The notes beneath the pieces are model-generated. The model saw only the letters and a program-made list of their open reading frames with translations, was not told the DNA's origin and made no database searches. The translations under genes and the position numbers were made by a program. This document shows positions 35,157 to 42,535 of a stretch of DNA of 43,442 nt, one piece after another. Origin of the DNA: a virus; the IMG/VR virus record IMGVR_UViG_3300036719_004448, positions 1-43,442 of that record; one strand, written 5' to 3'. Position 1 is the stretch's first letter; each line of letters opens with the position of its first letter.

Positions 35157-35238
35157 TCAGGTCGCCTCGTGTCAGTCCGAAGAACTCAGCGCAACAACAT
35201 CTGGTTTTCGGGCTTTGTATTGGAGCCCCGCAAGTTGT
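35157..35238 (+). repeat. Dispersed element copy 20 (degenerate)
   Basis: GGTCGCCTCGTGTC in place of the core, then CCGAAGAACTC and GGAGCCCCGC; CAAC/GTTG arms. Keeps AGAAC and GCCCCGC landmarks at the expected spacing. Confidence 0.55.
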
Positions 35239-35241
35239 ATC

Positions 35242-37179
35242 ATGACGTTGATGCCCGAAACACTCGCCCTCTCCAACGACCATTTGGTGTTTGACTTCCC
35301 GTATGACGCGGCGCAGGTCACAGAAATCAAGAAGATTGACGGCGCAAAGTGGGACAAGGTAAGCCGTGTGTGGCGAGTTCCGATGTCAAGTCTCCAGCAA
35401 GCACGCGATTTCGCCAGCAAACACAACTTTCACATTGACAACGACGTGCTGACTTTTACGCTTCCCGATAAAACGGTTCAAAGAACTGGTGTTTACCACT
35501 TGGACGATTGGTTGTTCATGAGCTTTAGCTATGACCCAGTACGCGTTCGAGCAGTAAAAGGAGTACCAGGAGTTACGTGGGACGCTGAGTCAAAAGCATG
35601 GAAGGCTCCATTAACCGCAGTACGTTCTGTAATCGGTTTCGCGGAATCCTTTGGGTATGAAGTCCCAAGTGAAATAAGCGAAATGGCAACACAGATAGAA
35701 GCCGCGCGGACGGAGTCGATAGCAGCCGCAAAATCGACTTCTGCAGAGCTGGATTTGCCTTCGCTCAATGGCGAGCTTCTCCCGTATCAAAAAGCCGGCG
35801 TGCTTTACGCGACAAACGCAAAACGTGCATTTATTGCCGACGACATGGGGCTAGGTAAGACAATCCAGGCAATTGCAGCACTTGAGTACGCGGATGCTTT
35901 CCCGGCGGTCATCGTGTGTCCACCCGGACTTGTCCTTAACTGGCGCGATGAATTCAATAAGTGGCTTCCACACCGTAGCGTTGGTACCGTAGCCAATCGT
36001 TCAGAGTTTCCCGACCGAAACAAGTTTGATGTAATTGTTGTCGGGTATTCGAACATCGACCACTGGGTTAAGTCGCTAACCGGATTCACGAGTTACGTAT
36101 TCGACGAATCGCATTATGCAAAGACACCGACCGCAAAGCGAACAAAGTCAGCCATCAAGATGGCGCGCTCAGCCGATAAGGATGGACTTGTACTGTGTCT
36201 TACCGGCACGCCGATAACAAATAGGCCAGCCGAGTTTGGACCGCAACTCGACATTCTCGGACAACTAAATAAATTTGGCGGACTTTGGGGTTTCTACCGA
36301 CGGTACTGTGGCGCATTCCGTGACCGGTTTGGACAGTGGCATATAGATGGCGCGACAAACCTAGAAGAGTTGAACGACGCTCTCCGTGCAACGTGTTACA
36401 TCCGTAGGACCAAAGACCAAGTGCTTCTAGACCTACCCGCAGTTCGCCACTCCAAGGTTGTTGTGTCGGGTTCTGCGGCCGGAATGAAAGAGTATGAACA
36501 AGCGCGTCGTGACATTATCGAGTACATCACCCGACGAGCCAAAGAAGTCGCTCTCGAGATGGGTACGTCAATCTGGAACGCCGCAGTACACGCAAAGATT
36601 CGTGCAGAAGCCAACGAACACCTTGTTCGGATATCGGTACTACGCCGTTTAGCCGCGAAAGCCAAGATGGAGTCGGTATTCGAATGGATTGACGGCAAGA
36701 TTGCATCCGGAGACAAGGTTGTTGTCGCGGCTCACCATAGAGAAATCGTGGACATGATTGCCGACCACTATTGCGGGCTAAAGATTCAAGGTGGCATGGC
36801 CGTTGAGGACGTTCAGGAACATAAAGCCAAATTCCAAACAGGAAGCATCGATGAGGCTCCGGTGATTGTTCTCTCCATGCAGGCCGCAAAGACCGGACAC
36901 ACTCTTACCGCAGCACAAGATGTTTTGTTTGTGGAGTTACCGTGGACGCCCGCGGACGTAGACCAAACATACAGCCGTTGTCACCGGCTCGGTCAGAAAG
37001 GCTCTGTAATGGCAACTTACATGATTGCCAACGGAACAATAGACCAAGAGATATTCGACTTAATTGATTCAAAACGCTCGGTTGTCAACGCGGCAACGGA
37101 GGGCACTGAGATTAATGAAACCGCAAGCGCACAGCAGATAGTATTGGACTTCTTAAAGGAAGGAATCGGTGAGCAATAA
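35242..37179 (+). CDS. SNF2-family helicase, SMARCAL1/HARP-like
   Basis: 645 aa from ATG 35242; Met4 (35251) is an alternative and the frame stays open further upstream through the element. Two N-terminal HARP-like repeats (residues ~15-65 and ~88-140: WDKVSRVWRVPMSSLQQ and WDAESKAWKAPLTAVRS). Helicase motifs: QKAG, DDMGLGKT (200-207), FDESH (287-291), LTGTPITNRP, and QTYSRCHRLGQKG. HARP-type enzymes anneal RPA-coated DNA and remodel forks; phage members are thought to aid replication or recombination. Starts the operon 35242-38098. Confidence 0.92.
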   Translation: MTLMPETLALSNDHLVFDFPYDAAQVTEIKKIDGAKWDKVSRVWRVPMSSLQQARDFASKHNFHIDNDVLTFTLPDKTVQRTGVYHLDDWLFMSFSYDPVRVRAVKGVPGVTWDAESKAWKAPLTAVRSVIGFAESFGYEVPSEISEMATQIEAARTESIAAAKSTSAELDLPSLNGELLPYQKAGVLYATNAKRAFIADDMGLGKTIQAIAALEYADAFPAVIVCPPGLVLNWRDEFNKWLPHRSVGTVANRSEFPDRNKFDVIVVGYSNIDHWVKSLTGFTSYVFDESHYAKTPTAKRTKSAIKMARSADKDGLVLCLTGTPITNRPAEFGPQLDILGQLNKFGGLWGFYRRYCGAFRDRFGQWHIDGATNLEELNDALRATCYIRRTKDQVLLDLPAVRHSKVVVSGSAAGMKEYEQARRDIIEYITRRAKEVALEMGTSIWNAAVHAKIRAEANEHLVRISVLRRLAAKAKMESVFEWIDGKIASGDKVVVAAHHREIVDMIADHYCGLKIQGGMAVEDVQEHKAKFQTGSIDEAPVIVLSMQAAKTGHTLTAAQDVLFVELPWTPADVDQTYSRCHRLGQKGSVMATYMIANGTIDQEIFDLIDSKRSVVNAATEGTEINETASAQQIVLDFLKEGIGEQ

Positions 37180-37481
37180 TGGGATACCTAAACGCTTACG
37201 ACGCAGCGCAATATGCCGAACTAGAACAGGCCCTTGAGTGGCATCTAACGAGCAACCACTACCCGCCCGTTTCCGTCGAGTTCGTGCCGGCCTGCAAACA
37301 GGCAATACAGACATTCGTTGTTGCCGCAAGTTCAACGGAGCTGCTTACCGAGGACCATGTGTTTGACCAACTGTGCAAAACCTATGTGGAGCTCCCAAAC
37401 GGCAAGAACATGAGTGTTGTCGACATCGTTGAACAGCTTCATCTTGATGCGTTCGTAGACCAAATCCTCAATGAGCAGTAA
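37179..37481 (+). CDS. Hypothetical protein downstream of SNF2
   Basis: 100 aa; TAATG overlap with the helicase stop. Helical and acidic, no motif recognised. Co-translation suggests a helicase partner (inference). Confidence 0.75.
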   Translation: MGYLNAYDAAQYAELEQALEWHLTSNHYPPVSVEFVPACKQAIQTFVVAASSTELLTEDHVFDQLCKTYVELPNGKNMSVVDIVEQLHLDAFVDQILNEQ

Positions 37482-37926
37482 CCGTAAGAGCGCTCCACAG
37501 CGCTCCGTGGTTGAGATAATCAAGACCGGTGAGTGGAGCAAGGTTCAGTACATACATAAGCTCGATTGCGGTCACAAGGAGATACGCAAACGCGCCGCAT
37601 CAACCAAGAAGATTGCTTGCCTTGATTGCGTGAAAGCCGGGTTAGCAGAATCGATGCTTAGCAGTTTGGCACGACCAACAATAGTTGACCCGCCCATCGA
37701 GGTGCCGTGGATTGACGACATCGCAGAAGACATTGCTCAGACAGAACAGGAGATTGGCTTTATACGTGCCGGCCTAGCGAATGCATTGGCAGTTTCTCCG
37801 GAGACTATCGATGTTGTGATTGGTGATGAAGGAGAGGGTATGAATCTCTTGTACGTTTTGGTATACCTTGACCCGGAATCAGCAAGAAGGATTGCTTTTC
37901 CTCAGAACAACGTGTTCGATGTATGA
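37471..37926 (+). CDS. Hypothetical zinc-knuckle protein
   Basis: 151 aa. VQYIHKLDCGHKEIRKR and ACLDCVKAG give a CxH...CxxC set near residues 28-55; acidic second half. Overlaps the previous gene by 11 bases. Family not recognised. Confidence 0.75.
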   Translation: MSSNRKSAPQRSVVEIIKTGEWSKVQYIHKLDCGHKEIRKRAASTKKIACLDCVKAGLAESMLSSLARPTIVDPPIEVPWIDDIAEDIAQTEQEIGFIRAGLANALAVSPETIDVVIGDEGEGMNLLYVLVYLDPESARRIAFPQNNVFDV

Positions 37927-37933
37927 TGCAGTT

Positions 37934-38098
37934 ATGCCAAAAGACCTAGATGCAGAAATTGCTCAGCTTGAGAAAGAGTTAGCGCAAATACACAAAGAGA
38001 TTATTGCTCTGGATAAAGAAATCGCAAGGTGTAACAAGGCTCTTGGTATTAAGCCTCGGGCAAAGAAGAAATCTTCTCAAGTTCCCACCAAGCCTTAA
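37934..38098 (+). CDS. Small coiled-coil protein
   Basis: 54 aa from ATG 37934 (37919 is also in frame). One long coiled coil (IAQLEKELAQIHKEIIALDK) and a basic Lys/Pro tail. End of the helicase operon; convergent with a minus-strand operon. Confidence 0.6.
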   Translation: MPKDLDAEIAQLEKELAQIHKEIIALDKEIARCNKALGIKPRAKKKSSQVPTKP

Positions 38099-38234
38099 AG
38101 TCTTCAAGCTCTTTCCAGAAACTTACCTGAATCGCCGCATGCTGTTTTGCGGTTTCTTGCCAAACTTCCTTCATGCGCTCAAAAGAGTCGAGCAGTTCTG
38201 CTTGCTCCAAATCGTAGGTGTCCCTCGTTGTCAC
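38049..38234 (-). CDS. Small hypothetical protein
   Basis: 61 aa, GTG start in a GTGA overlap with the upstream stop. Trp-rich helical (KEVWQETAKQ, FWKELEDFKAWWELEK). It overlaps the opposite coiled-coil gene by 50 bases, so one of the two ends may be shorter. Confidence 0.5.
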   Translation of the reverse strand: MTTRDTYDLEQAELLDSFERMKEVWQETAKQHAAIQVSFWKELEDFKAWWELEKISSLPEA

Positions 38235-38404
38235 TGCTCATCCTCCCATAGCTCGTTTGCTTTTGCGTAAATCTTATCCATGTACTTATCCGTAGCCCAC
38301 ACTTCGTCGCTCAACGGAATTATGTTATGTGCCACAAGATATTCAGTTGCCATCTCCAGCCAGTAATCAAGTTCATCACCGTCTAGTTCTTCGAAATCTC
38401 TCAT
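38231..38404 (-). CDS. Small acidic hypothetical protein
   Basis: 57 aa starting MRDFEELDGDELDYWLEMAT, then PLSDEVWATDKYMDKI. ATGA overlap with the PP-loop gene and GTGA overlap with the next. Family not recognised. Confidence 0.65.
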   Translation of the reverse strand: MRDFEELDGDELDYWLEMATEYLVAHNIIPLSDEVWATDKYMDKIYAKANELWEDEQ

Positions 38405-39522
38405 TCCGCTTCTATCTCCTGCTGGATTGTGTACGCACGTGTACCCGGACCAATTGGTGTTACTGCTCGACTCGCAAATTCGCTAATAAGGAGGTTTCGT
38501 ATCAACCAGTGAATTGGGTAAGACCGCGGGTCTTTGGCGTGCTTGCGACGGAACTCCGCGCAGTACGCTTTTGCCCGAGTGTTCAAACCCGGAGTAACAA
38601 TATTTTCTTCTAGACAACGGCGTACACCGTCCCACCCGTCATCTGCATACTGCATGATGTGTTTTTCCAAGTCAAAGTCCGCCCAAATACGGCGCTGAGC
38701 ATCGATATGTGGCCAACAACGGTAAAGCTGGTCATAGAACTCCGGCTCCGTAGCAACCACATCACCGAGGCGACGAATCGCGACAGAGTGGAGCGGTATA
38801 CCTACGCGCGTATTGGAACCGGTAAGAGCCGCAGCGTCGTAGTACTCGCAGTATTCGGCATTGTGTTCTTCAGATATGAACTTGAGGACATCATCGGTAG
38901 TCCAGTCGTAAATGACCTTTGCAAAGCGAAGCGGGATGGAGCGTTTCAGGCGGTATGGCGTCACGATGTAGTTTTCATGTAACTTCTGGACAAGGGAGCG
39001 ATAACGCATCATGGACTCATTCGCGCGGACGCCCGTGATGAACGCTGTGCGACCCACCTTGCCTTGCATCATGTAGTAGTCGTATGGCTCTGGGATGGGC
39101 TCAGAGGGGTCCAAGCCGAAGTGCTCTGCACGGATAGCCCATGAGGGCATATCACGCGTCAGACGGCCCTGAGACGCTCTGTAAGGGCTCCAGAGGAGGC
39201 AATACTCCCTTCGGCCTAATACCCAGACCTCTGCGCTTGCTGGGAGGCAATACCACTCCATTTCCACCCAGTCGTAGTTGCGGACTTTCTCTACGAAATC
39301 CAGAACCATCGGGCTAACCATCTCCTCATCGCGGAAGATGACCTTTACCGGCCCCAGGCCTCGTTCGTCATGTATCTCCTTAGCAAGGTATAGGACTGCA
39401 GTGGAATCCTTGCCCCCGGAGAACTGTACGCAGACAGTGTCAAAGGTGTCGTAGACGTGCCGTATTCGCTGTCTGGCTGCTTCCAAGCAGTTGATATCCA
39501 GGAATAGTCGCTGCCTAGTCAT
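38401..39522 (-). CDS. PAPS-reductase-like PP-loop protein (IbrA/DndC-related)
   Basis: 373 aa. VQFSGGKDSTAVLYLA (SGGKDS, 35-40) is the ATP-pyrophosphatase P-loop; VKVIFRDEEMV and FITGVRANESMMR continue the PAPS reductase pattern. Larger than a true sulfonucleotide reductase and lacking its ECGLH-type tail, so it resembles the IbrA/DndC branch encoded by many phages. IbrB/ParB-like partner not seen. A role in DNA or tRNA sulfur chemistry is possible but unproven. Confidence 0.85.
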   Translation of the reverse strand: MTRQRLFLDINCLEAARQRIRHVYDTFDTVCVQFSGGKDSTAVLYLAKEIHDERGLGPVKVIFRDEEMVSPMVLDFVEKVRNYDWVEMEWYCLPASAEVWVLGRREYCLLWSPYRASQGRLTRDMPSWAIRAEHFGLDPSEPIPEPYDYYMMQGKVGRTAFITGVRANESMMRYRSLVQKLHENYIVTPYRLKRSIPLRFAKVIYDWTTDDVLKFISEEHNAEYCEYYDAAALTGSNTRVGIPLHSVAIRRLGDVVATEPEFYDQLYRCWPHIDAQRRIWADFDLEKHIMQYADDGWDGVRRCLEENIVTPGLNTRAKAYCAEFRRKHAKDPRSYPIHWLIRNLLISEFASRAVTPIGPGTRAYTIQQEIEAE

Positions 39523-39847
39523 TTACCCATTGGCCATCTTTGCCGAATTGCAATCCGTCTTCATGACTACGCCAAGCCCAGTTGCAACATGGAATCTCTC
39601 TGTCGCATGGATGTTCACCACGAGGGATTGTCTGAGCGAGAAGCGGGAAGGTTTCCAGCAGCTTGACGACACAGTCGTGACACATAAGCCATTCACGTGG
39701 CTTTTCGTAGTAGTCATCGAATGTGTCCGTAAACCCGCCGTAGTAACCGAACTCTTGATATGGCAAAACAAAACCCGCATCCGGAAGATGATGATTGACG
39801 GATTCTCCATCCACATCATTTCCACATGCTGAGCATTTAACGCTCAT
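39515..39847 (-). CDS. Hypothetical zinc-binding protein
   Basis: 110 aa. VKCSACGNDVDG at the start, CHDC in the middle and HPCDREIPCC later give three Cys clusters. Aromatic-rich (LPYQEFGYYGGFTDTFDDYY). Overlaps the PP-loop gene start by 8 bases. Family not recognised. Confidence 0.72.
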   Translation of the reverse strand: MSVKCSACGNDVDGESVNHHLPDAGFVLPYQEFGYYGGFTDTFDDYYEKPREWLMCHDCVVKLLETFPLLAQTIPRGEHPCDREIPCCNWAWRSHEDGLQFGKDGQWVND

Positions 39848-39993
39848 TCCGAGTGAAAAGCCATTTCCAGGCGACCGAGTTCGGTGAGCCTGTAGCGCTC
39901 GACGCCATCATCGTCAATCATGGTTTCGATAAAGCCCTGCCTGACCATGTCGTCGAGAAGCTCTTTGACTTCCTCAACCGAGATGTTATCCAT
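39844..39993 (-). CDS. Small winged-helix-like protein
   Basis: 49 aa from ATG 39993 (GGAAGAC upstream). VEEVKELLDDMVRQGFIETM then GVERYRLTELGRLEM reads like the recognition helix and wing of a MarR-type domain. ATGA overlap with the next gene. Confidence 0.6.
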   Translation of the reverse strand: MDNISVEEVKELLDDMVRQGFIETMIDDDGVERYRLTELGRLEMAFHSE

Positions 39994-40225
39994 TGTCTTC
40001 CTCCTTGTAAATGTTTCTCCACTGCGAAGGGCTGTGGTCTTTTTCAATTGCTGATTTATGTTCCGGGTCTTCGTATAGGCGAACGATATGAATACACGGG
40101 TCGCCTTCTTGAAACTCTTCATCCTCTTCTTCGGACATTGGCAGACCATCGTGTGTGTAGCACACCGGTGGACCAGCCCAACCCATTTTGATTCCGTGTG
40201 CCATCCAATCGTCAAAGTTATCCAT
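39986..40225 (-). CDS. Conserved actinophage protein (GWAGPPVCYTHDG family)
   Basis: 79 aa from ATG 40225 (AGGGGAA upstream). DWMAHGIKMGWAGPPVCYTH, then GDPCIHIVRLYED, KDHSPSQWR. I recognise the pattern from many actinophage and actinobacterial proteins; function unknown. Confidence 0.8.
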   Translation of the reverse strand: MDNFDDWMAHGIKMGWAGPPVCYTHDGLPMSEEEDEEFQEGDPCIHIVRLYEDPEHKSAIEKDHSPSQWRNIYKEEDNG

Positions 40226-40418
40226 TGTTTTCCCCTGCAAGTATCTTGGCAATTTTTAGCACCTTGTGCAAATTCTTGTGGTCCTCGTTGTTTATCGAAG
40301 CATTACGGAGAAGCCACGCCGCATCTGTCCGTCTGAATATCGGTATGTCCATATTGGTAGTTAGCTTCTCTAGTTCTGCGAATAACGCTTTGATTTCCGC
40401 TTTTGTAAAGTTAGACAT
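40218..40418 (-). CDS. Small hypothetical protein
   Basis: 66 aa; helical and basic (KAEIKALFAELEKL, HKNLHKVLKIAKILAG). Overlaps the next gene by 8 bases and lies just downstream of tRNA-CAU on the same strand. Confidence 0.65.
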   Translation of the reverse strand: MSNFTKAEIKALFAELEKLTTNMDIPIFRRTDAAWLLRNASINNEDHKNLHKVLKIAKILAGENNG

Positions 40419-40484
40419 TACTGCTTATCTTTTTCATAGCTCCCATGATATCTATTGTTTATGAGTTCTGCAACTCTGATTTAG

Positions 40485-40547
<63 letters not shown>

Positions 40548-40557
<10 letters not shown>

Positions 40558-40973
40558 TTGTCATCTAGTTTGATTTCACTTTGCTCTACTATCGAATATC
40601 CAGCGTAATGAAGCGCACTTTCCGCATACTCCGGGTTCAACGTCTTGCGCCATCCACCGATTGACTTCATAAGAACACCTGGTTTGCCTGTGGCGCTACA
40701 TGTTTTCCATGCGATATCTTCGTATTTGGAGATGATATTACCGATTTGTATCAGTGTATGTTTGTCATCCATATTTGATGGCTTTGTGTAGAAGCGAAGG
40801 CCGCCAAACTTTTCCTTGACTTGGTAAATCTGGTAGTTCGGGTCCACTCTGGTTAGTTCTTTATCGCAATCTACGACCAGCTGATACCAGCCTTCGTCTA
40901 CATCTATTGATTTCCAGTATTCAGGAACTATTTTTTTCTTAAGTTCCTCTATCTGTAGTTGTAGCTCATTCAT
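40548..40973 (-). CDS. Conserved phage protein (VKEKFGGLRFY family)
   Basis: 141 aa. EGWYQLVVDCDKELTRVDPN, YQVKE, KFGGLRFYTKPS and CSATGKPG follow a pattern I know from many phage proteins of unknown function; the two Cys may bind zinc. The last codons and stop lie inside the tRNA gene (10-base overlap). Confidence 0.8.
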
Positions 40974-40976
40974 GTT

Positions 40977-41060
40977 TCACTCCGAGATATACCATGTGAT
41001 TATGGAGAACATAATTGCAAGAAGAGCCATGCAACCAGTCATTTTAGCGATTAGTTTCAT
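40977..41060 (-). CDS. 27-residue transmembrane micropeptide
   Basis: MKLIAKMTGCMALLAIMFSI then ITWYISE. ATGA overlap with the preceding gene and 3 bases before the next ATG. A single TM helix with basic N-terminus (N-in topology). Confidence 0.5.
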   Translation of the reverse strand: MKLIAKMTGCMALLAIMFSIITWYISE

Positions 41061-41341
41061 CGAATTGCAAACCACCAATCTTCTTCCTCCGGTTTGTTGT
41101 GGGCAGCAAGCACTTCTTGTTGCCAGTGGGCTGTTTCGTGCTTCTTGCCGGCGTGGATTCGCTTTAAGACATTGCCGACCGCCTGCATGAACTCGAACGG
41201 AGTGCAGTCAAAGACCCCAATGTCAATGCGATTCTGGGCCATATCGTCCGCCAGAGAGTCAAGCGCCGTTTCTGGCGTGGAACCAATACCGAAGTATTCC
41301 TCCATGAGTACTTGTGTTACTTCATCAACGGTGTTATTCAT
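41057..41341 (-). CDS. Hypothetical protein
   Basis: 94 aa, helical and acidic (STPETALDSLADDMAQNRID, EVLAAHNKPEEEDWWFAIR). AAGGAATG before the start. Downstream of tRNA-Ile on the same strand. Family not recognised. Confidence 0.72.
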   Translation of the reverse strand: MNNTVDEVTQVLMEEYFGIGSTPETALDSLADDMAQNRIDIGVFDCTPFEFMQAVGNVLKRIHAGKKHETAHWQQEVLAAHNKPEEEDWWFAIR

Positions 41342-41352
41342 ACATTCCTTTG

Positions 41353-41425
41353 TGGGCTAGACGGGAATTGAACCCGCGACCAACACCTTATAAGAGTGCT
41401 GCTCTAACCACTGAGCTACTAGCCC
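41353..41425 (-). tRNA. tRNA-Ile (anticodon UAU)
   Basis: Acceptor GGGCTAG/CTAGCCC, anticodon loop CTTATAA (TAT), T arm GGGTTCAATTCC. CCA not encoded. Reads AUA directly; bacteria usually read AUA with lysidine-modified tRNA-CAU. Confidence 0.92.
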
Positions 41426-41431
41426 CAGTGA

Positions 41432-41506
41432 TTAGCCGCGTATTCGTTTGTAGGTATTTTTGAGGGACGCGACAACCAGGGCAACGTAGAGGCTTAAGGT
41501 TGCCAT
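41432..41506 (-). CDS. Possible 24-residue transmembrane micropeptide
   Basis: MATLSLYVALVVASLKNTYK then RIRG. TM helix plus basic C-terminus. 8 bases after the previous stop, no strong Shine-Dalgarno, and only 6 bases before tRNA-Ile. Confidence 0.35.
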   Translation of the reverse strand: MATLSLYVALVVASLKNTYKRIRG

Positions 41507-41514
41507 AATAATTA

Positions 41515-41931
41515 TCAAACCAATCGAGGCCAAACGTAGGGCATTTCCGGGTTTTCTGTCCATCCAAATTGAGTATAGTGCTCCGGTAACTTTCGAAGCA
41601 AATTAGCACGGTGGCTAGCGTGAATTTTTTCATCTCCCCACCAGGTAGGCAAATCAGATGTGTCTGGAGTCACAATTGCAAGCATTTTCTCGGCGCAGGT
41701 GTCCTTGTAGCCACGACTAATCCAGTCGGCACAGATAGCCAGCCCATAGGCACAAAGACCCGCTTCATGACCTACCCACATCTTGGTAGCGGGATGATTT
41801 GACCACCCGTAACCGGGCTTGGTCAGACTGTTGATAATCTGCAGTGTTTCAACTCTTTGCTTGCCTAAGCGGCGATAATCAAGACACGCCGCTGATTGCT
41901 CGAAAGATTGATACGGAACGAATGTTTGCAT
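41515..41931 (-). CDS. MSMEG_6728/pyrimidine-dimer-glycosylase-like protein
   Basis: 138 aa from ATG 41931 (MQTFVPYQSFEQSAACLDYR). RLGKQRVETLQIINSLTKP, GWSNHPATKMWVGHEAGL and LPTWWGDEKIHASHRANLL match the MSMEG_6728 family, related to T4 endonuclease V-type (Pyr_excise) proteins. Might cleave or recognise damaged DNA; not demonstrated in this branch as far as I know. Confidence 0.85.
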   Translation of the reverse strand: MQTFVPYQSFEQSAACLDYRRLGKQRVETLQIINSLTKPGYGWSNHPATKMWVGHEAGLCAYGLAICADWISRGYKDTCAEKMLAIVTPDTSDLPTWWGDEKIHASHRANLLRKLPEHYTQFGWTENPEMPYVWPRLV

Positions 41932-41988
41932 AGGTGAGTACCCCCTTGTAGTGTGTAGCAAAATCTAAAATACAGGAGGCGATTGCAA

Positions 41989-42384
41989 ATGTCAACACCA
42001 AATGAAGATTCCGAAGCGCTAGCCCTTGCTCGAAAGACAATCGAAGACAAGAAGAGAGACAGCATCGACACGTATCAGAGCTCGGCTGGAAAGTTTGCCC
42101 AATTCCCACAAGACAAAGCATGGGAATATCTTTCTCTCGGCATTACGTCAGAATCCGGCGAGATAGCGAGCAAGGTTAAAAAAGTCATACGAGACAAAGA
42201 CGGAGTATTCTCTGACGAAGACAAGAGCGCGATTGCAGCAGAGATTGGTGATGTCATTTGGTATGCCGCAATGCTTGCCAGTCATGTCGGTGTCAAGATG
42301 AGCGATGTTCTTGCTCAGAATATAGAGAAGCTGCAAAGCAGGCTAGAACGAAACGTGATTACTGGAAGTGGCGATAACCGATAA
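41989..42384 (+). CDS. MazG-like NTP pyrophosphohydrolase
   Basis: 131 aa; AGGAGG 8 bases before the ATG. LGITSESGEIASKVKKVIRD and AEIGDVIWYAAMLASHVGV form the ExxE...ExxD metal-binding helices of the MazG/dUTPase superfamily. Such enzymes hydrolyse NTPs or dNTPs to monophosphates, cleaning the pool or lowering (p)ppGpp; substrate unknown here. Divergent from the MSMEG_6728-like gene. Confidence 0.88.
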   Translation: MSTPNEDSEALALARKTIEDKKRDSIDTYQSSAGKFAQFPQDKAWEYLSLGITSESGEIASKVKKVIRDKDGVFSDEDKSAIAAEIGDVIWYAAMLASHVGVKMSDVLAQNIEKLQSRLERNVITGSGDNR

Positions 42385-42392
42385 ATGTAAAA

Positions 42393-42428
42393 TGGTGGGG
42401 TGACACCAATTTCGATGTCACCCCACCA
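42393..42428. terminator. Perfect 13-bp hairpin after the MazG gene
   Basis: TGGTGGGGTGACA/TGTCACCCCACCA with a 10-base loop. The T-rich side (TTTTACATTT) lies in minus-strand orientation, so it is better as a minus-strand terminator than for MazG. Confidence 0.75.
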
Positions 42429-42535
42429 AACACGGAGTACGTCCGAAGTCCGGCGAGAGTCGGAACGTGTCTTGCGTGATGAAGACATCCTAGTGCATGA
42501 GTATTCGGTGATAAGGTAGATGCAGGTAAACAAAC

